Part shown: in pieces, positions 46,590 through 56,146 of the stretch | Numbering within the stretch: the first letter of the stretch is position 1 | How the letters are laid out: the number at the start of each line of letters is the position of its first letter | Source of the DNA: Bacteroides graminisolvens DSM 19988 = JCM 15093 | GTDB taxonomy: Bacteria; Bacteroidota; Bacteroidia; Bacteroidales; Bacteroidaceae | Assembly: GCF_000428125.1 (NCBI RefSeq) | Contig: NZ_ATZI01000006.1 | Location: forward strand, 1 to 64,000 | Direction: 5' to 3' | Length of the DNA: 64,000 nucleotides | Translations under genes and position numbers: made by a program | The notes under the pieces: model-generated | The model's input: only the letters and a program-made list of their open reading frames with translations | What the model was told of the DNA's origin: nothing | The model's database searches: none

Positions 46590-48293
46590 TTAAGATTTCT
46601 TTTTCGGGATATGTATAGACTCACCCAACACATCGGCAAAAGCCTCATATAAAGCTTCTGAATACGTAGGGTGTCCATAAATCACCTTCACAACCTCATC
46701 GACTGTTATCTCCAACTCCATCAATGCAGCAGCTTGATTGATCATTTCAGCAGCTGTAGGTCCAACGATATGAACCCCCAGAATCTCACCGTATTTGGCA
46801 TCGGCAATTACTTTTACAAAGCCCAGATTATCACCGGAAGCCATGGCACGTCCGTTGGCTGCAAAATCAAAACGTCCAACCCTGATGTCATACTTCTCAC
46901 GAGCTTGTTCTTCGGTCAATCCAACCATGGCAACCTCAGGTATGGTGTACACTACCGAAGGAGCAGAAGCCAGTTTCACTTCACGATGATTACCTTTCAC
47001 TGCGTTTTCGGCAGCCACCTCACCCATACGGAAAGCAACATGTGCCAACATCTTAATACCGTTCACGTCACCCGGCGCATAAATACCTTTTACGCTAGTT
47101 TCCATAAACGAATCAACCTTAATCTTTCCACGCTCGGTCTCGAACTCAATTTCGCCTACCCCCTCTAAATCAGGAACGCGCCCGATAGAAAGAAGAGCTT
47201 TATCAGATTCAATCACCTCACCGTTAGCCAATTTTACCTGAAGCTTATTTTTTGCTTCTTCAATACCAACAATAGAAACGGAGTTCAGAATCTTAATACC
47301 TTTCTTTTTCAACGTATCCGCCAGTACTTTAGACGCTTCGGAATCAATTGCCGGAACTATTCGGTCCATCATTTCGACAATGGTCACTTTACTACCAATG
47401 GCATGCATGGCCAAAGCCATCTCCACACCAATCACACCACCACCAATTACAGTCAGTGTTTCAGGTACTTCCTTCAATGAAAGAAGTTCATCACTTGACA
47501 GAATACGAGGATTGTCAATGCCGGGAATATTGATTCGAGAAACCTTAGAACCACCTGCTAATATGATTTTATCAGCCTTAATAATTCGGTTACCGTCAAC
47601 CACCACATCTTTGTTCTTATTAATTTTGGCCACCCCACGGAAAACATCCACACCATTACTTTTCAGCAACGCTTCAACGCCCATGGTAAGCCTCTTCACC
47701 ACACCGTCTTTGAATTTCACCACCTGATTCATATCGATGGAGTATTTTGTGCTGGCAAAATTAATACCGCGGGCTGCTCCCATCTCGATAGCCTCAATAA
47801 TTTCAGCGTTCTTCAAATACGTTTTGGTAGGTATACAACCCACATTTAAACAAGTACCTCCGTACCATCTCTTTTCAATGATAGCCACCTTGGCTCCCAA
47901 CTGCGCAGCACGAATGGCAGCAAAATATCCGGCAGGGCCACCTCCGATCACAGCCACGTGATACTCGTCATCGGCCACCGAGGCCAAAGGTTCTTGTTCA
48001 GCCACCGGTTTGGGAGCAGGAACCTCTTCGTCAGATAAAGTCTCCAATGACTCACCCGGCTGTCCGATATAAGCAATCACTTCGGTTACAGGAACCATAT
48101 CGCCCGCATGGCGGAGTATTTTCAACAAAACTCCAGAAGCCTCAGCTTCAATCTCCATACTCGTTTTGTCGGTCATAATCTCAAGAATAATCTCCCCTTC
48201 CGTGACCGTATCACCTTCTTGTTTCAGCCATTTTACGATTTGCCCTTCGGTCATATCAATTCCCGCTTTAGGCATAATTACTTCAAAAGCCAT
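46590..48293 (-). CDS. lpdA: Dihydrolipoyl dehydrogenase (E3) with N-terminal lipoyl domain
   Basis: A 567-aa flavoprotein that re-oxidises dihydrolipoamide. Residues 1-78 are a lipoyl domain with the lipoylated Lys43 in the DKTSMEIEAEASG turn. After a linker the E3 core follows: FAD motif VIGGGPAGYFAAIRAAQLGAKV, redox disulfide GGTCLNVGCIPTK, NAD motif VIGGGVIGVEMALAM and the C-terminal His/Glu motif in GHPTYSEALYEAF. This is the only lipoyl domain seen in the cluster, because the E2 upstream lacks one. Probably serves the pyruvate or acetoin dehydrogenase complex. Confidence 0.93.
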   Translation of the reverse strand: MAFEVIMPKAGIDMTEGQIVKWLKQEGDTVTEGEIILEIMTDKTSMEIEAEASGVLLKILRHAGDMVPVTEVIAYIGQPGESLETLSDEEVPAPKPVAEQEPLASVADDEYHVAVIGGGPAGYFAAIRAAQLGAKVAIIEKRWYGGTCLNVGCIPTKTYLKNAEIIEAIEMGAARGINFASTKYSIDMNQVVKFKDGVVKRLTMGVEALLKSNGVDVFRGVAKINKNKDVVVDGNRIIKADKIILAGGSKVSRINIPGIDNPRILSSDELLSLKEVPETLTVIGGGVIGVEMALAMHAIGSKVTIVEMMDRIVPAIDSEASKVLADTLKKKGIKILNSVSIVGIEEAKNKLQVKLANGEVIESDKALLSIGRVPDLEGVGEIEFETERGKIKVDSFMETSVKGIYAPGDVNGIKMLAHVAFRMGEVAAENAVKGNHREVKLASAPSVVYTIPEVAMVGLTEEQAREKYDIRVGRFDFAANGRAMASGDNLGFVKVIADAKYGEILGVHIVGPTAAEMINQAAALMELEITVDEVVKVIYGHPTYSEALYEAFADVLGESIHIPKKKS

Positions 48294-48331
48294 ATCTTTT
48301 TATTTTTATATTATCATGAACTAGTTACCCA

Positions 48332-49432
48332 TCAAATCAATAACGAGAACGGATTTTCAATCAAAGCCTTTAAATCCGTCATAAATTTAGCCGCCACCAA
48401 ACCGTCAATCAGTCGGTGATCACTTGTCAGACTCATGTTCATCATCGGACGAATAACGATTTCATTATTGATAACGACCGGTTTTTTCACAGTTGCCGCT
48501 ACACTAAGAATCGCCGCATTGGGTTGATTGATAATAGCAGAAAAATGACTCACACCATACATACCTAAATTACTGATTGTAAATGTACTTCCCATTTGTT
48601 CGTCGGGTAACAATTTTTTAGAGACAGTACGTGCAGTCAAATCTTTGATAGCGACCACCAATTCGCTGAGTGACATTTTTTCAGCATGTTTTACAACGGG
48701 AACAATCAATCCTTCTTCCAAGCCAACAGCAACAGCCAAGTTCACGTAATTGTGAAAAATAATTTGATTGCCGTCTTCCGAGAGACTTGAATTGATATAC
48801 TTATGTTTCAACAGCATACGTACCAGTGCCAATGAAAGCAAATCAGTGACTGTGATTTTCTTTCCCGTCTTCTCCATAATGGGTTCAATCAGTTTGGCAC
48901 GTAAAGCATTCATCTCCGTCATGTCCACCTCCCAAGTCTGCATGAAAGTAGGCGCACCAAAATAACTCTCAGACATACGCCGCGCTATCACCTTTCTCAT
49001 CATACTCATCGGAACCATTTCCGTTTCATCAGTTGAGTTACTTACAGCAGCAACTTGCTGAGAAGCTTGTGCATTAGTAGCAGCTTTCGCAGCAACAGCG
49101 ACTTTTATCCCGGCAGGAGGTGTTCCATACAACTCATCACGGGTAAAGAAGGCTTTCACCTGCGGATCAGACACCAACGCAAGCACATCATCCTTCATGA
49201 TTTTACCATTGTGCCCAGACCCGCTAATGCCATTTAAATCAATATGTTGTTCTTCTGCAACGCGACGAGCTAAAGGAGAAACATGTATTTTTTTCACATA
49301 ATTAAATCCCGCTACATCGTTTTTATGTATACGCCCTTTTGGCCCTGTACCTTCTACGTTTAGGAGACTGACTCCCAAACGCTTGGCCAAAGCACGTGCC
49401 GCAGGGGTTGCTCTAAATTTTAGTTCTTCCAT
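48332..49432 (-). CDS. 2-oxoacid dehydrogenase acyltransferase (E2) lacking a lipoyl domain
   Basis: A 366-aa E2 protein. It opens directly with two peripheral-subunit-binding domains (about residues 6-42, ATPAARALAKRLGV...GRIHKNDV, and about 50-88, VSPLARRVAEEQHI...GKIMKDDV). A linker and the catalytic domain (about 135-366) follow, with the active-site SDHRLIDG near residue 338. No lipoyl domain precedes them, and the gene starts 12 bp after the E1-beta stop, so nothing has been cut off. The lipoyl arm is probably supplied by E3. Substrate: pyruvate or acetoin. Confidence 0.9.
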   Translation of the reverse strand: MEELKFRATPAARALAKRLGVSLLNVEGTGPKGRIHKNDVAGFNYVKKIHVSPLARRVAEEQHIDLNGISGSGHNGKIMKDDVLALVSDPQVKAFFTRDELYGTPPAGIKVAVAAKAATNAQASQQVAAVSNSTDETEMVPMSMMRKVIARRMSESYFGAPTFMQTWEVDMTEMNALRAKLIEPIMEKTGKKITVTDLLSLALVRMLLKHKYINSSLSEDGNQIIFHNYVNLAVAVGLEEGLIVPVVKHAEKMSLSELVVAIKDLTARTVSKKLLPDEQMGSTFTISNLGMYGVSHFSAIINQPNAAILSVAATVKKPVVINNEIVIRPMMNMSLTSDHRLIDGLVAAKFMTDLKALIENPFSLLI

Positions 49433-49444
49433 CTTCCCCCTCCT

Positions 49445-50446
49445 TTACCTATTGTTCACTAATTTGAGGATATATTTCTTTATACGCTCAACACTCGGAA
49501 TCATAGCCGTTTCAAGAGCCTGATTATATGGGACCGGAATATCTTCTGCAGCCAAACGTAAAATAGGGCCATCCAGATAATCAAAAGCTTCACTTTCTGA
49601 AATAATAGCAGACACCTCACCGATAAACCCGTTGGTTTTATGCGCATCATTCACCAATAAAACGCGTCCGGTTTTCTTCACTGACTCCAAAATAGCTTCT
49701 TTATCAAGAGGAATCAGTGTACGCAAGTCAACAACCTCAACACTTATTCCTTCAGTATCACGAACCTGATCGGCCGCTTGTAACACCCGGTCGAGCATAC
49801 GTCCGTAAGTAATCACCGTCACATCCTTTCCTTCCCTTTTCAGATCAGCCTTTCCTAAAGGAAGCACAAAATCGGGATCAAGAGGAACCTCACCTTTCAT
49901 GTTGTATTGGGCTTTGTATTCAATAAAAATAACCGGATTGTTGTCACGAATAGAAGCTTTCAGAAGCCCTTTAACATCAGCAGGAGTACCCGGAGCAACG
50001 ACCTTTAATCCGGGAATGTGGCAAAACCACGACTCAAGCGACTGCGAATGTTGCGCCGCAGACCCTACACCAGAGCCAGCTGCACAGCGAAACACAACAG
50101 GTACCTGCCCTTTTCCTCCAAACATATAACGCGTTTTAGCCGCCTGATTAACAATGTTATCCATCATGTAAACTACAAAATCCATGAAAGTAACATCAAC
50201 AATGGGACGCATACCGGTCATCGCTGCACCGATAGCACAACCCGAGATGGCATTTTCTGAAATAGGTGTGTCACGTATACGTTCCGCACCGAACTCTTCA
50301 AGCATCCCTACCGAAGTACCGAAATCTCCACCGAAAATACCGACGTCCTCACCCATGAGAAATACGTTTTCATCGCTACGCATTTCTTCAGACATAGCCA
50401 TAATAATGGCATCTCTGACAGACATTAATTTGGTTTCGTTATTCAT
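49445..50446 (-). CDS. 2-oxoacid (pyruvate/acetoin) dehydrogenase E1 beta subunit
   Basis: A 333-aa ThDP-binding partner subunit. Visible segments are MGEDVGIFGGDFGTSVGMLEEFG, DTPISENAISGCAIGAAMTGMRPIVDVTFMDF and a C-terminal transketolase domain (VDLRTLIPLDKEAILESVKKTGRVLLVNDA). Paired with the alpha subunit upstream (59 bp). The length and pairing fit the acetoin/pyruvate E1 alpha-beta form rather than the large single-chain AceE. Confidence 0.93.
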   Translation of the reverse strand: MNNETKLMSVRDAIIMAMSEEMRSDENVFLMGEDVGIFGGDFGTSVGMLEEFGAERIRDTPISENAISGCAIGAAMTGMRPIVDVTFMDFVVYMMDNIVNQAAKTRYMFGGKGQVPVVFRCAAGSGVGSAAQHSQSLESWFCHIPGLKVVAPGTPADVKGLLKASIRDNNPVIFIEYKAQYNMKGEVPLDPDFVLPLGKADLKREGKDVTVITYGRMLDRVLQAADQVRDTEGISVEVVDLRTLIPLDKEAILESVKKTGRVLLVNDAHKTNGFIGEVSAIISESEAFDYLDGPILRLAAEDIPVPYNQALETAMIPSVERIKKYILKLVNNR

Positions 50447-50505
50447 TTATATCGTATTCTTTTTTATTATTATACAACTTGCAACCTTAAATATGATGCT
50501 GAAAA

Positions 50506-51474
50506 TCAATCGGCAAAAACATCTTCAAAAGCCGATTCATAAGATGGTTCCGGGCTACTCAATGCAAACTTAACAGCATCTTCCACAGCCGCTTTCGACT
50601 GCACATCCAGCTCATCAAGTTCTTGTGCGGTAGCGAGGTTATTATCAACAAGATAATTCCTGAATTTCACGATAGGATCTTTCTTTTTCCAACTATCAAC
50701 CTCCTCCTTGGTACGATATTTACCGGGATCTGAAGTAGAGTGCCCAAACCAACGATAGGTAAGACTTTCAACCAATACAGGTCCATTACCGTTGCGCACA
50801 TAGTCCACAGCCTCTTGCACTTTCTCGTACACAGCAACTACATCGTTACCGTCTTCAATAAAATGTCCGGGAATACCGTAAGCAGATGCTCTTTGATAAT
50901 TATAGTCAACGTTAATAACATTCTTTATCGGGGTACTGATACCATAGAAGTTGTTAATGGAATAGAAGATAACGGGAAGCTTCCAGATAGAAGCAAGGTT
51001 GAGTGTTTCATGAAAAGTACCTTCATTACAAGCCCCGTCGCCAAAACAACAAAGAACAATTTTCCCTGTATTTTTCATTTTTTGAGTTAACGCAGCACCA
51101 ATAGCCATTCCCATGCCTCCGCCAACAATGCCATTGGCACCAAGATTGCCATTGTCCAAATCAGCAATATGCATGGAGCCGCCTTTGCCTTTACAAGTTC
51201 CGGTAGCTTTTCCCATAATTTCGGCCATCATTCCGTTCAGGTCAATCTCCATGGCTATACTCTGTCCATGTCCACGGTGATTGGAAGTGATGAAATCTTG
51301 TTGTCCGATTGCTGCAATAGCACCCACATTGGCAGCTTCCTCGCCCACAGAGAAGTGAGTCATTCCAGGTACCTGCCCCTTTTTAACCATTTGGTTCACT
51401 TTATTATCAAAGTTACGAATGTCAAGCATCAGCCTGTGCATGTGCAGTAACTTTTCCTTTGGTATTTTTGCCAT
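50506..51474 (-). CDS. 2-oxoacid (pyruvate/acetoin) dehydrogenase E1 alpha subunit
   Basis: A 322-aa ThDP enzyme subunit catalysing decarboxylation and lipoyl acylation. The ThDP motif is CFGDGACNEGTFHETLNLASIW...NNFYGIST at about residues 162-200. The phosphorylation-loop-like part is YRWFGHSTSDPGKYRT. First gene of the E1a-E1b-E2-E3 operon. It may be pyruvate- or acetoin-specific; no acetoin regulator (AcoR) is nearby, which slightly favours pyruvate. Confidence 0.93.
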   Translation of the reverse strand: MAKIPKEKLLHMHRLMLDIRNFDNKVNQMVKKGQVPGMTHFSVGEEAANVGAIAAIGQQDFITSNHRGHGQSIAMEIDLNGMMAEIMGKATGTCKGKGGSMHIADLDNGNLGANGIVGGGMGMAIGAALTQKMKNTGKIVLCCFGDGACNEGTFHETLNLASIWKLPVIFYSINNFYGISTPIKNVINVDYNYQRASAYGIPGHFIEDGNDVVAVYEKVQEAVDYVRNGNGPVLVESLTYRWFGHSTSDPGKYRTKEEVDSWKKKDPIVKFRNYLVDNNLATAQELDELDVQSKAAVEDAVKFALSSPEPSYESAFEDVFAD

Positions 51475-51589
51475 AAACTAATCGTATTACTATAGATTAT
51501 ATAGAATCATTCTACATAACGAACGATAAACGATACAGATTGTTCAGGCCTTTTATCATTTTAACAGTGGTATAGGTATTTTGGATAAA

Positions 51590-53686
51590 CTAATCCAGCG
51601 GATGACGGAAGCTACAGCCGTTCCTCCATTCCGAGCAACCGTAAGCTGTTTTGCCCCGAATGATAGTTCCCTTACCACAAAGCGGACACACTTGTCCCGC
51701 CGCTACGGACATAGAGGTCGGCAATGATGCGGCACCTTTCTCTTTCTTCGGTTTCGGAGTTGTGGCCTTGCGCTCACGCTTCTTGGGTTCCTTTTCCTGC
51801 AGAGTAACGGCTTCCTGAATCGTAATGCGACGGTTGGTATTATCTGCCAACACCGTCATCACCACTTCCGTAACCATTTGCTTCAGCTCCTCTAAAAACT
51901 GGTGTGCATCATACGTGCGCTTCTCTATTTCCCGCAGTTTCTTCTCCCACAAGCCAGTTAACTCAGCCGATTTTAATAGCTCTTCGCGAATAAGTTGAAT
52001 CAGTTCCACACCTGTTGGAGTGGCAATGAGGTTTTTTCGTTCTTTACGAATATAATTGCGTTTAAACAACGTTTCTATTATAGCAGCACGAGTAGACGGG
52101 CGACCTATACCATTTTCCTTTAAGGCATCGCGTAATTCATCATTATCGACCAACTTACCTGCCGTTTCCATGGCACGCAATAACGTAGCTTCGGTATACG
52201 GACGCGGAGGTTGAGTCCATTTCTCGTACAAATCGGGCACATGCGGTCCGCTCTCTCCTTTCACAAAGGCAGGCAATACATTTTCCTCCTCCTCAAGCTC
52301 TTTTTCTTCAGAAGTTTCCTTGGCAAAGACCACGCGCCACCCCGGATCCAGAATCTGCTTTCCCGTAACTTTGAATTCAATCTGATCCACCTCACCCAAT
52401 ACGGTAGTGGTAGCCACCTTACAGTCAGGATAGAACACAGCGATGAAACGGCGGGCAATCAAGTCGAACACGCGTCGTTCCATATCCGTTAATGCCTGCG
52501 GATGAACCCCTGTAGGAATAATAGCGTGGTGATCGGTCACCTTCGCATTATCGAATACTTTTTTTGATTTAGTCAACGGTTTTCCCTCCAAAGGAGCCGT
52601 GTAGACAGTATAATCACGCAAACCCTTTAAAATACCGGGGCACTTGGGATAAATATCTTCACTCAGAAAAGTAGTATCCACGCGCGGATAAGTAGCCACC
52701 TTCTTCTCGTACAGAGCCTGAATCAACTTCAATGTTTCGTCTGCCGAGTAGCCAAACTTCTTATTGCATTCCACCTGCAAAGAAGTAAGGTCAAACAAAC
52801 GAGGAGGAAACTCTTTTCCCTCTTTCCTGTTTACGCCGGTTACTTCAAAAGGAGCCTCTTTGATTTGTTCCAACAGTGCCATGCCCTGCTCCCGGTTCTC
52901 AATAGGATCGATACCCGGATTGGGTTCCACTTTCTTATTGGCTGCATCACCCTTCTTCTCTTCCTCAAGCAACACCTCCTCCTCACTCTTCTTAATGATA
53001 GCCGAGAAAGTAGTATCCCGATACACCGTTTTGAGTTCCCAGTATTGCTTAGGGGTAAAATTCTCAATTTCAAGTTGACGGTTCACTATGAGCGCCAACG
53101 TAGGAGTCTGCACCCGTCCGATGGAAAGCACCTGTTTGCCTTGCCCATATTTGATGGTATACAAACGAGTAGCATTCATGCCCAGCGTCCAGTCACCGAT
53201 AGCGCGTGACAGTCCGGCTTCATAAAGCGGCTGAAACTCCGATTGATCCTTTAGTTTAGAAAAGCCTTCGCGAATAGCCTCCTCCGTCAGTGAAGAAATC
53301 CACAAACGTTTCACCGGACACTTTGCTCCCGCCTTTTGCATGACCCAACGTTGAATAAGTTCCCCTTCTTGTCCGGCATCACCGCAGTTGATAATTTCAT
53401 CGGCCTGCTGCATCAATTTCTCGATGGTGTGAAACTGCTTCTCATAAGTAGGATTACTGATCAGCTTTATACCAAAGCGAGGCGGAATCATGGGTAAACT
53501 GCTTAAGTTCCATGATTTCCAAGAAGGAGTGTATTCGTGCGGCTCTTTTAATGTGCACAAATGACCAAACGTCCAGGTAACCTGGTATCCGTTTCCTTCT
53601 ATGTATCCGTCTTTTTTGATTTTAGCTCCGAGTACATCGGCAATATCACGCGCCACTGAAGGCTTTTCGGCAATGCAAACTATCAT
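51590..53686 (-). CDS. topB: DNA topoisomerase III (type IA)
   Basis: A 698-aa enzyme that relaxes and decatenates DNA. The TOPRIM domain is at residues 1-140 (IVCIAEKPSVARDIADVLG; INCGDAGQEGELIQRW). The catalytic domain has the GRVQTPTLALIV block and the active-site Tyr in KVATYPRVDTTFLS (about residue 340). A basic linker and a C-terminal zinc ribbon (CPLCGKG...GCSEWRNGCSFRHP) end it. It could be chromosomal or element-borne; no mobile neighbours are seen. Confidence 0.95.
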   Translation of the reverse strand: MIVCIAEKPSVARDIADVLGAKIKKDGYIEGNGYQVTWTFGHLCTLKEPHEYTPSWKSWNLSSLPMIPPRFGIKLISNPTYEKQFHTIEKLMQQADEIINCGDAGQEGELIQRWVMQKAGAKCPVKRLWISSLTEEAIREGFSKLKDQSEFQPLYEAGLSRAIGDWTLGMNATRLYTIKYGQGKQVLSIGRVQTPTLALIVNRQLEIENFTPKQYWELKTVYRDTTFSAIIKKSEEEVLLEEEKKGDAANKKVEPNPGIDPIENREQGMALLEQIKEAPFEVTGVNRKEGKEFPPRLFDLTSLQVECNKKFGYSADETLKLIQALYEKKVATYPRVDTTFLSEDIYPKCPGILKGLRDYTVYTAPLEGKPLTKSKKVFDNAKVTDHHAIIPTGVHPQALTDMERRVFDLIARRFIAVFYPDCKVATTTVLGEVDQIEFKVTGKQILDPGWRVVFAKETSEEKELEEEENVLPAFVKGESGPHVPDLYEKWTQPPRPYTEATLLRAMETAGKLVDNDELRDALKENGIGRPSTRAAIIETLFKRNYIRKERKNLIATPTGVELIQLIREELLKSAELTGLWEKKLREIEKRTYDAHQFLEELKQMVTEVVMTVLADNTNRRITIQEAVTLQEKEPKKRERKATTPKPKKEKGAASLPTSMSVAAGQVCPLCGKGTIIRGKTAYGCSEWRNGCSFRHPLD

Positions 53687-53707
53687 TCTGTCTTTTTATT
53701 GTAGAAG

Positions 53708-53715
53708 CAAAGGTA
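53708..53715 (-). promoter_or_regulatory. -7 box TACCTTTG for topB
   Basis: Minus-strand TACCTTTG 21 bp before the topB ATG, downstream of the small RNA terminator. It gives topB its own start. Confidence 0.6.
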
Positions 53716-53747
53716 TGGAAAATAGGGGATAGTTGAAAGGGATGGAC

Positions 53748-53811
53748 AAAAAAAAAGGAGTCACGCCTGACTCCAACCTTTGTTAACCTTAAATCTAATA
53801 CTATGAAAAAC
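53748..53811 (-). ncRNA. Candidate small RNA ahead of topB (promoter to terminator, about 64 nt)
   Basis: Minus strand: TTG at 53847-53845, 19-bp spacer, TACCTTTG at 53825-53818, predicted start near 53811. About 37 nt including GTTTTTCATAGTATTAG and TTAAGGTTAAC follow, then hairpin GGAGTCA-GGCG-TGACTCC and nine T. topB has a separate -7 box beyond the terminator, so this could be an independent RNA or a fully attenuated leader. A similar sequence lies at 39350-39382. The remaining gap up to 53926 holds nothing else I can name. Confidence 0.55.
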
Positions 53812-53926
53812 ACATTGCAAAGGTACGCACTTTTTTGGCATTTGCAAGCTTCGTGTGCGAAAACGCATGCTTTATAACATAGTTTAAGAGTTACGCCCTA
53901 TTTAATTAATTTTATAACAAAGAACA

Positions 53927-53961
53927 AAAAGAGGTAGCAAGTTTACCCTGCTACCTCTTTT
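53927..53961 (-). terminator. Terminator of the methylmalonyl-CoA mutase operon
   Basis: Perfect 13-bp stem AAAAGAGGTAGCA/TGCTACCTCTTTT with a 9-nt loop. Minus-strand T-run follows, 26 bp after the mutB stop. Confidence 0.9.
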
Positions 53962-53986
53962 ATTTATCTAAAACCCGAAAGAGTTT

Positions 53987-56131
53987 TTAGTCTTCCATGA
54001 GTATCTCCAGAATCTGACAAGCAGCCTTGGCAACCGGAGAACCGGGACCAAAGATAGCTGCTACACCCGATTTGTAAAGGAAATCATAGTCCTGCGCCGG
54101 AATTACACCGCCGGCAATAACTATAATATCTTCGCGACCTAACTTCTTAAGTTCCTCAATAATTTGAGGAATAAGAGTTTTGTGTCCCGCAGCCAGTGAA
54201 GAAACACCTACTACATGCACGTCATTTTCAACGGCTTCGCGTGCAGCTTCGGCCGGAGTCTGGAACAACGGTCCCATATCCACATCGAATCCGCAATCAG
54301 CATAACCTGTTGCAACAACCTTGGCACCACGGTCGTGACCGTCTTGTCCCATTTTTGCAATCATGATACGAGGTTGACGTCCCTCTTTCTTGGCAAACTT
54401 ATCGGCTAGTTCACAAGCACGCTTGAAGTCTGCATCGTTTTTACTTTCTGATGAATACACGCCTGATATAGTTCTGATTACTGCTTTATAACGTCCTACA
54501 ATCTTTTCGCACGCATAAGAAATCTCACCTAAAGTAGCACGTACACGAGCTGCTTCAACAGCCAGTTCAAGCAAGTTACCCTCTTTTGTTTCCACACATT
54601 TGGTGATGGCATCGAGAGCAGCCTGAACTTTTGCTTCGTCACGACCTTCCTTGAGTTCCTTCAAACGCTCAATCTGTTCTTTACGAACAGCCGTGTTATC
54701 AATCTCAAGAATATCAATAGGAGCCTCTTTTTCGAGACGATATTTGTTAACACCTACAATGGTTTGCGAACCAGAGTCGATACGAGCCTGTGCACGAGCA
54801 GCAGCCTCTTCGATACGCATCTTGGGGATACCTGTTTCGATAGCCTTAGCCATACCGCCCAGCTTCTCAACTTCCTCAATCAATTCCCAAGCCTTGTGCG
54901 CCAACTCGTTTGTCAGACTCTCTACATAGTAAGAACCACCCCATGGGTCAACGTTCTTGCAGATGTAAGTTTCTTCCTGAATATAGATCTGAGTGTTACG
55001 GGCAATACGAGCAGAGAAATCAGTAGGCAAAGCAATAGCCTCATCGAGCGCATTGGTGTGCAAAGACTGAGTATGTCCCAAAGCAGCAGCCATAGCCTCG
55101 ATACAAGTACGGCCAATGTTGTTGAACGGATCTTGCTCGGTAAGTGACCAACCCGAAGTTTGCGAGTGCGTACGCAACGCCAGTGATTTAGAGTTTTTCG
55201 GGTTGAACTGTTTTACGATTCTTGCCCAAAGCATACGTGCAGCACGCATCTTGGCTATTTCCATAAAGTGGTTCATACCGATAGCCCAGAAGAAAGAAAG
55301 ACGAGGAGCGAAAGCATCGATATCGATACCCGCAGCCACACCGGCACGAAGATACTCCAAACCGTCGGCCAACGTGTAAGCCAGCTCGATATCGGCAGTA
55401 GCACCTGCTTCCTGCATGTGGTAACCCGAGATAGAAATAGAGTTGAACTTAGGCATCTTTTGAGAAGTATACTCAAAGATGTCAGAGATAATCTTCATAG
55501 AGAATGCAGGTGGATAAATATAAGTGTTACGCACCATAAACTCTTTCAAGATATCATTCTGAATAGTTCCGGCCATTTCTTCCAATTTAGCACCCTGTTC
55601 CAGTCCGGCATTGATATAAAACGCCATGATAGGAAGCACGGCACCGTTCATTGTCATTGAAACAGACATCTTATTCAAAGGAATACCATCGAACAAAACC
55701 TTCATATTCTCCAATGAACAGATAGAAACACCCGCCTTACCTACGTCGCCAACCACACGTTCGTGATCGGGGTCGTAGCCACGGTGTGTAGCAAGGTCGA
55801 ACGCAACAGAAAGACCCTTCTGACCAGAGGCCAAGTTACGGCGATAGAAAGCATTTGATTCTTCTGCAGTAGAGAATCCGGCATACTGACGGATGGTCCA
55901 GGGACGCAACGTGTACATCACCGAGTAAGGACCACGTAAATAAGGAGGAAGACCAGCAGCATAGCCCAAGTGTTCCATTCCTTCGAGGTCTTCTTTTGTA
56001 TAAACAGGCTTCACATTGATGTGCTCCGGAGTTTTCCAGTCGGCCTGAATACCGTTTGCCTTTTGCCATTCAGCACCGTTCACAGGCTGAAAAGCAGCAT
56101 ATATATCTAAGTTTTTAAAATTTGGTCGCAT
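53987..56131 (-). CDS. mutB: Methylmalonyl-CoA mutase large (catalytic) subunit
   Basis: Adenosylcobalamin-dependent interconversion of succinyl-CoA and methylmalonyl-CoA. 714 aa. The N-terminal TIM barrel binds substrate ([34 protein letters not shown]). The C-terminal B12 domain has the base-off motif [12 protein letters not shown] (DxHxxG, about residues 594-605), with SLAAGH beyond it. It lies 15 bp after mutA. In Bacteroidetes this enzyme is central to propionate formation from succinate. No B12 riboswitch is seen before mutA. Confidence 0.97.
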   Translation of the reverse strand: MRPNFKNLDIYAAFQPVNGAEWQKANGIQADWKTPEHINVKPVYTKEDLEGMEHLGYAAGLPPYLRGPYSVMYTLRPWTIRQYAGFSTAEESNAFYRRNLASGQKGLSVAFDLATHRGYDPDHERVVGDVGKAGVSICSLENMKVLFDGIPLNKMSVSMTMNGAVLPIMAFYINAGLEQGAKLEEMAGTIQNDILKEFMVRNTYIYPPAFSMKIISDIFEYTSQKMPKFNSISISGYHMQEAGATADIELAYTLADGLEYLRAGVAAGIDIDAFAPRLSFFWAIGMNHFMEIAKMRAARMLWARIVKQFNPKNSKSLALRTHSQTSGWSLTEQDPFNNIGRTCIEAMAAALGHTQSLHTNALDEAIALPTDFSARIARNTQIYIQEETYICKNVDPWGGSYYVESLTNELAHKAWELIEEVEKLGGMAKAIETGIPKMRIEEAAARAQARIDSGSQTIVGVNKYRLEKEAPIDILEIDNTAVRKEQIERLKELKEGRDEAKVQAALDAITKCVETKEGNLLELAVEAARVRATLGEISYACEKIVGRYKAVIRTISGVYSSESKNDADFKRACELADKFAKKEGRQPRIMIAKMGQDGHDRGAKVVATGYADCGFDVDMGPLFQTPAEAAREAVENDVHVVGVSSLAAGHKTLIPQIIEELKKLGREDIIVIAGGVIPAQDYDFLYKSGVAAIFGPGSPVAKAACQILEILMED

Positions 56132-56146
56132 GTTCTTATTTCCTTT

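Noticed and set aside
53803..53877. 24-codon plus-strand frame starting MKNTLQRY opposite the topB leader
   Set aside because: It lies over the minus-strand promoter and leader. No amino-acid run or downstream plus-strand gene supports a leader peptide.
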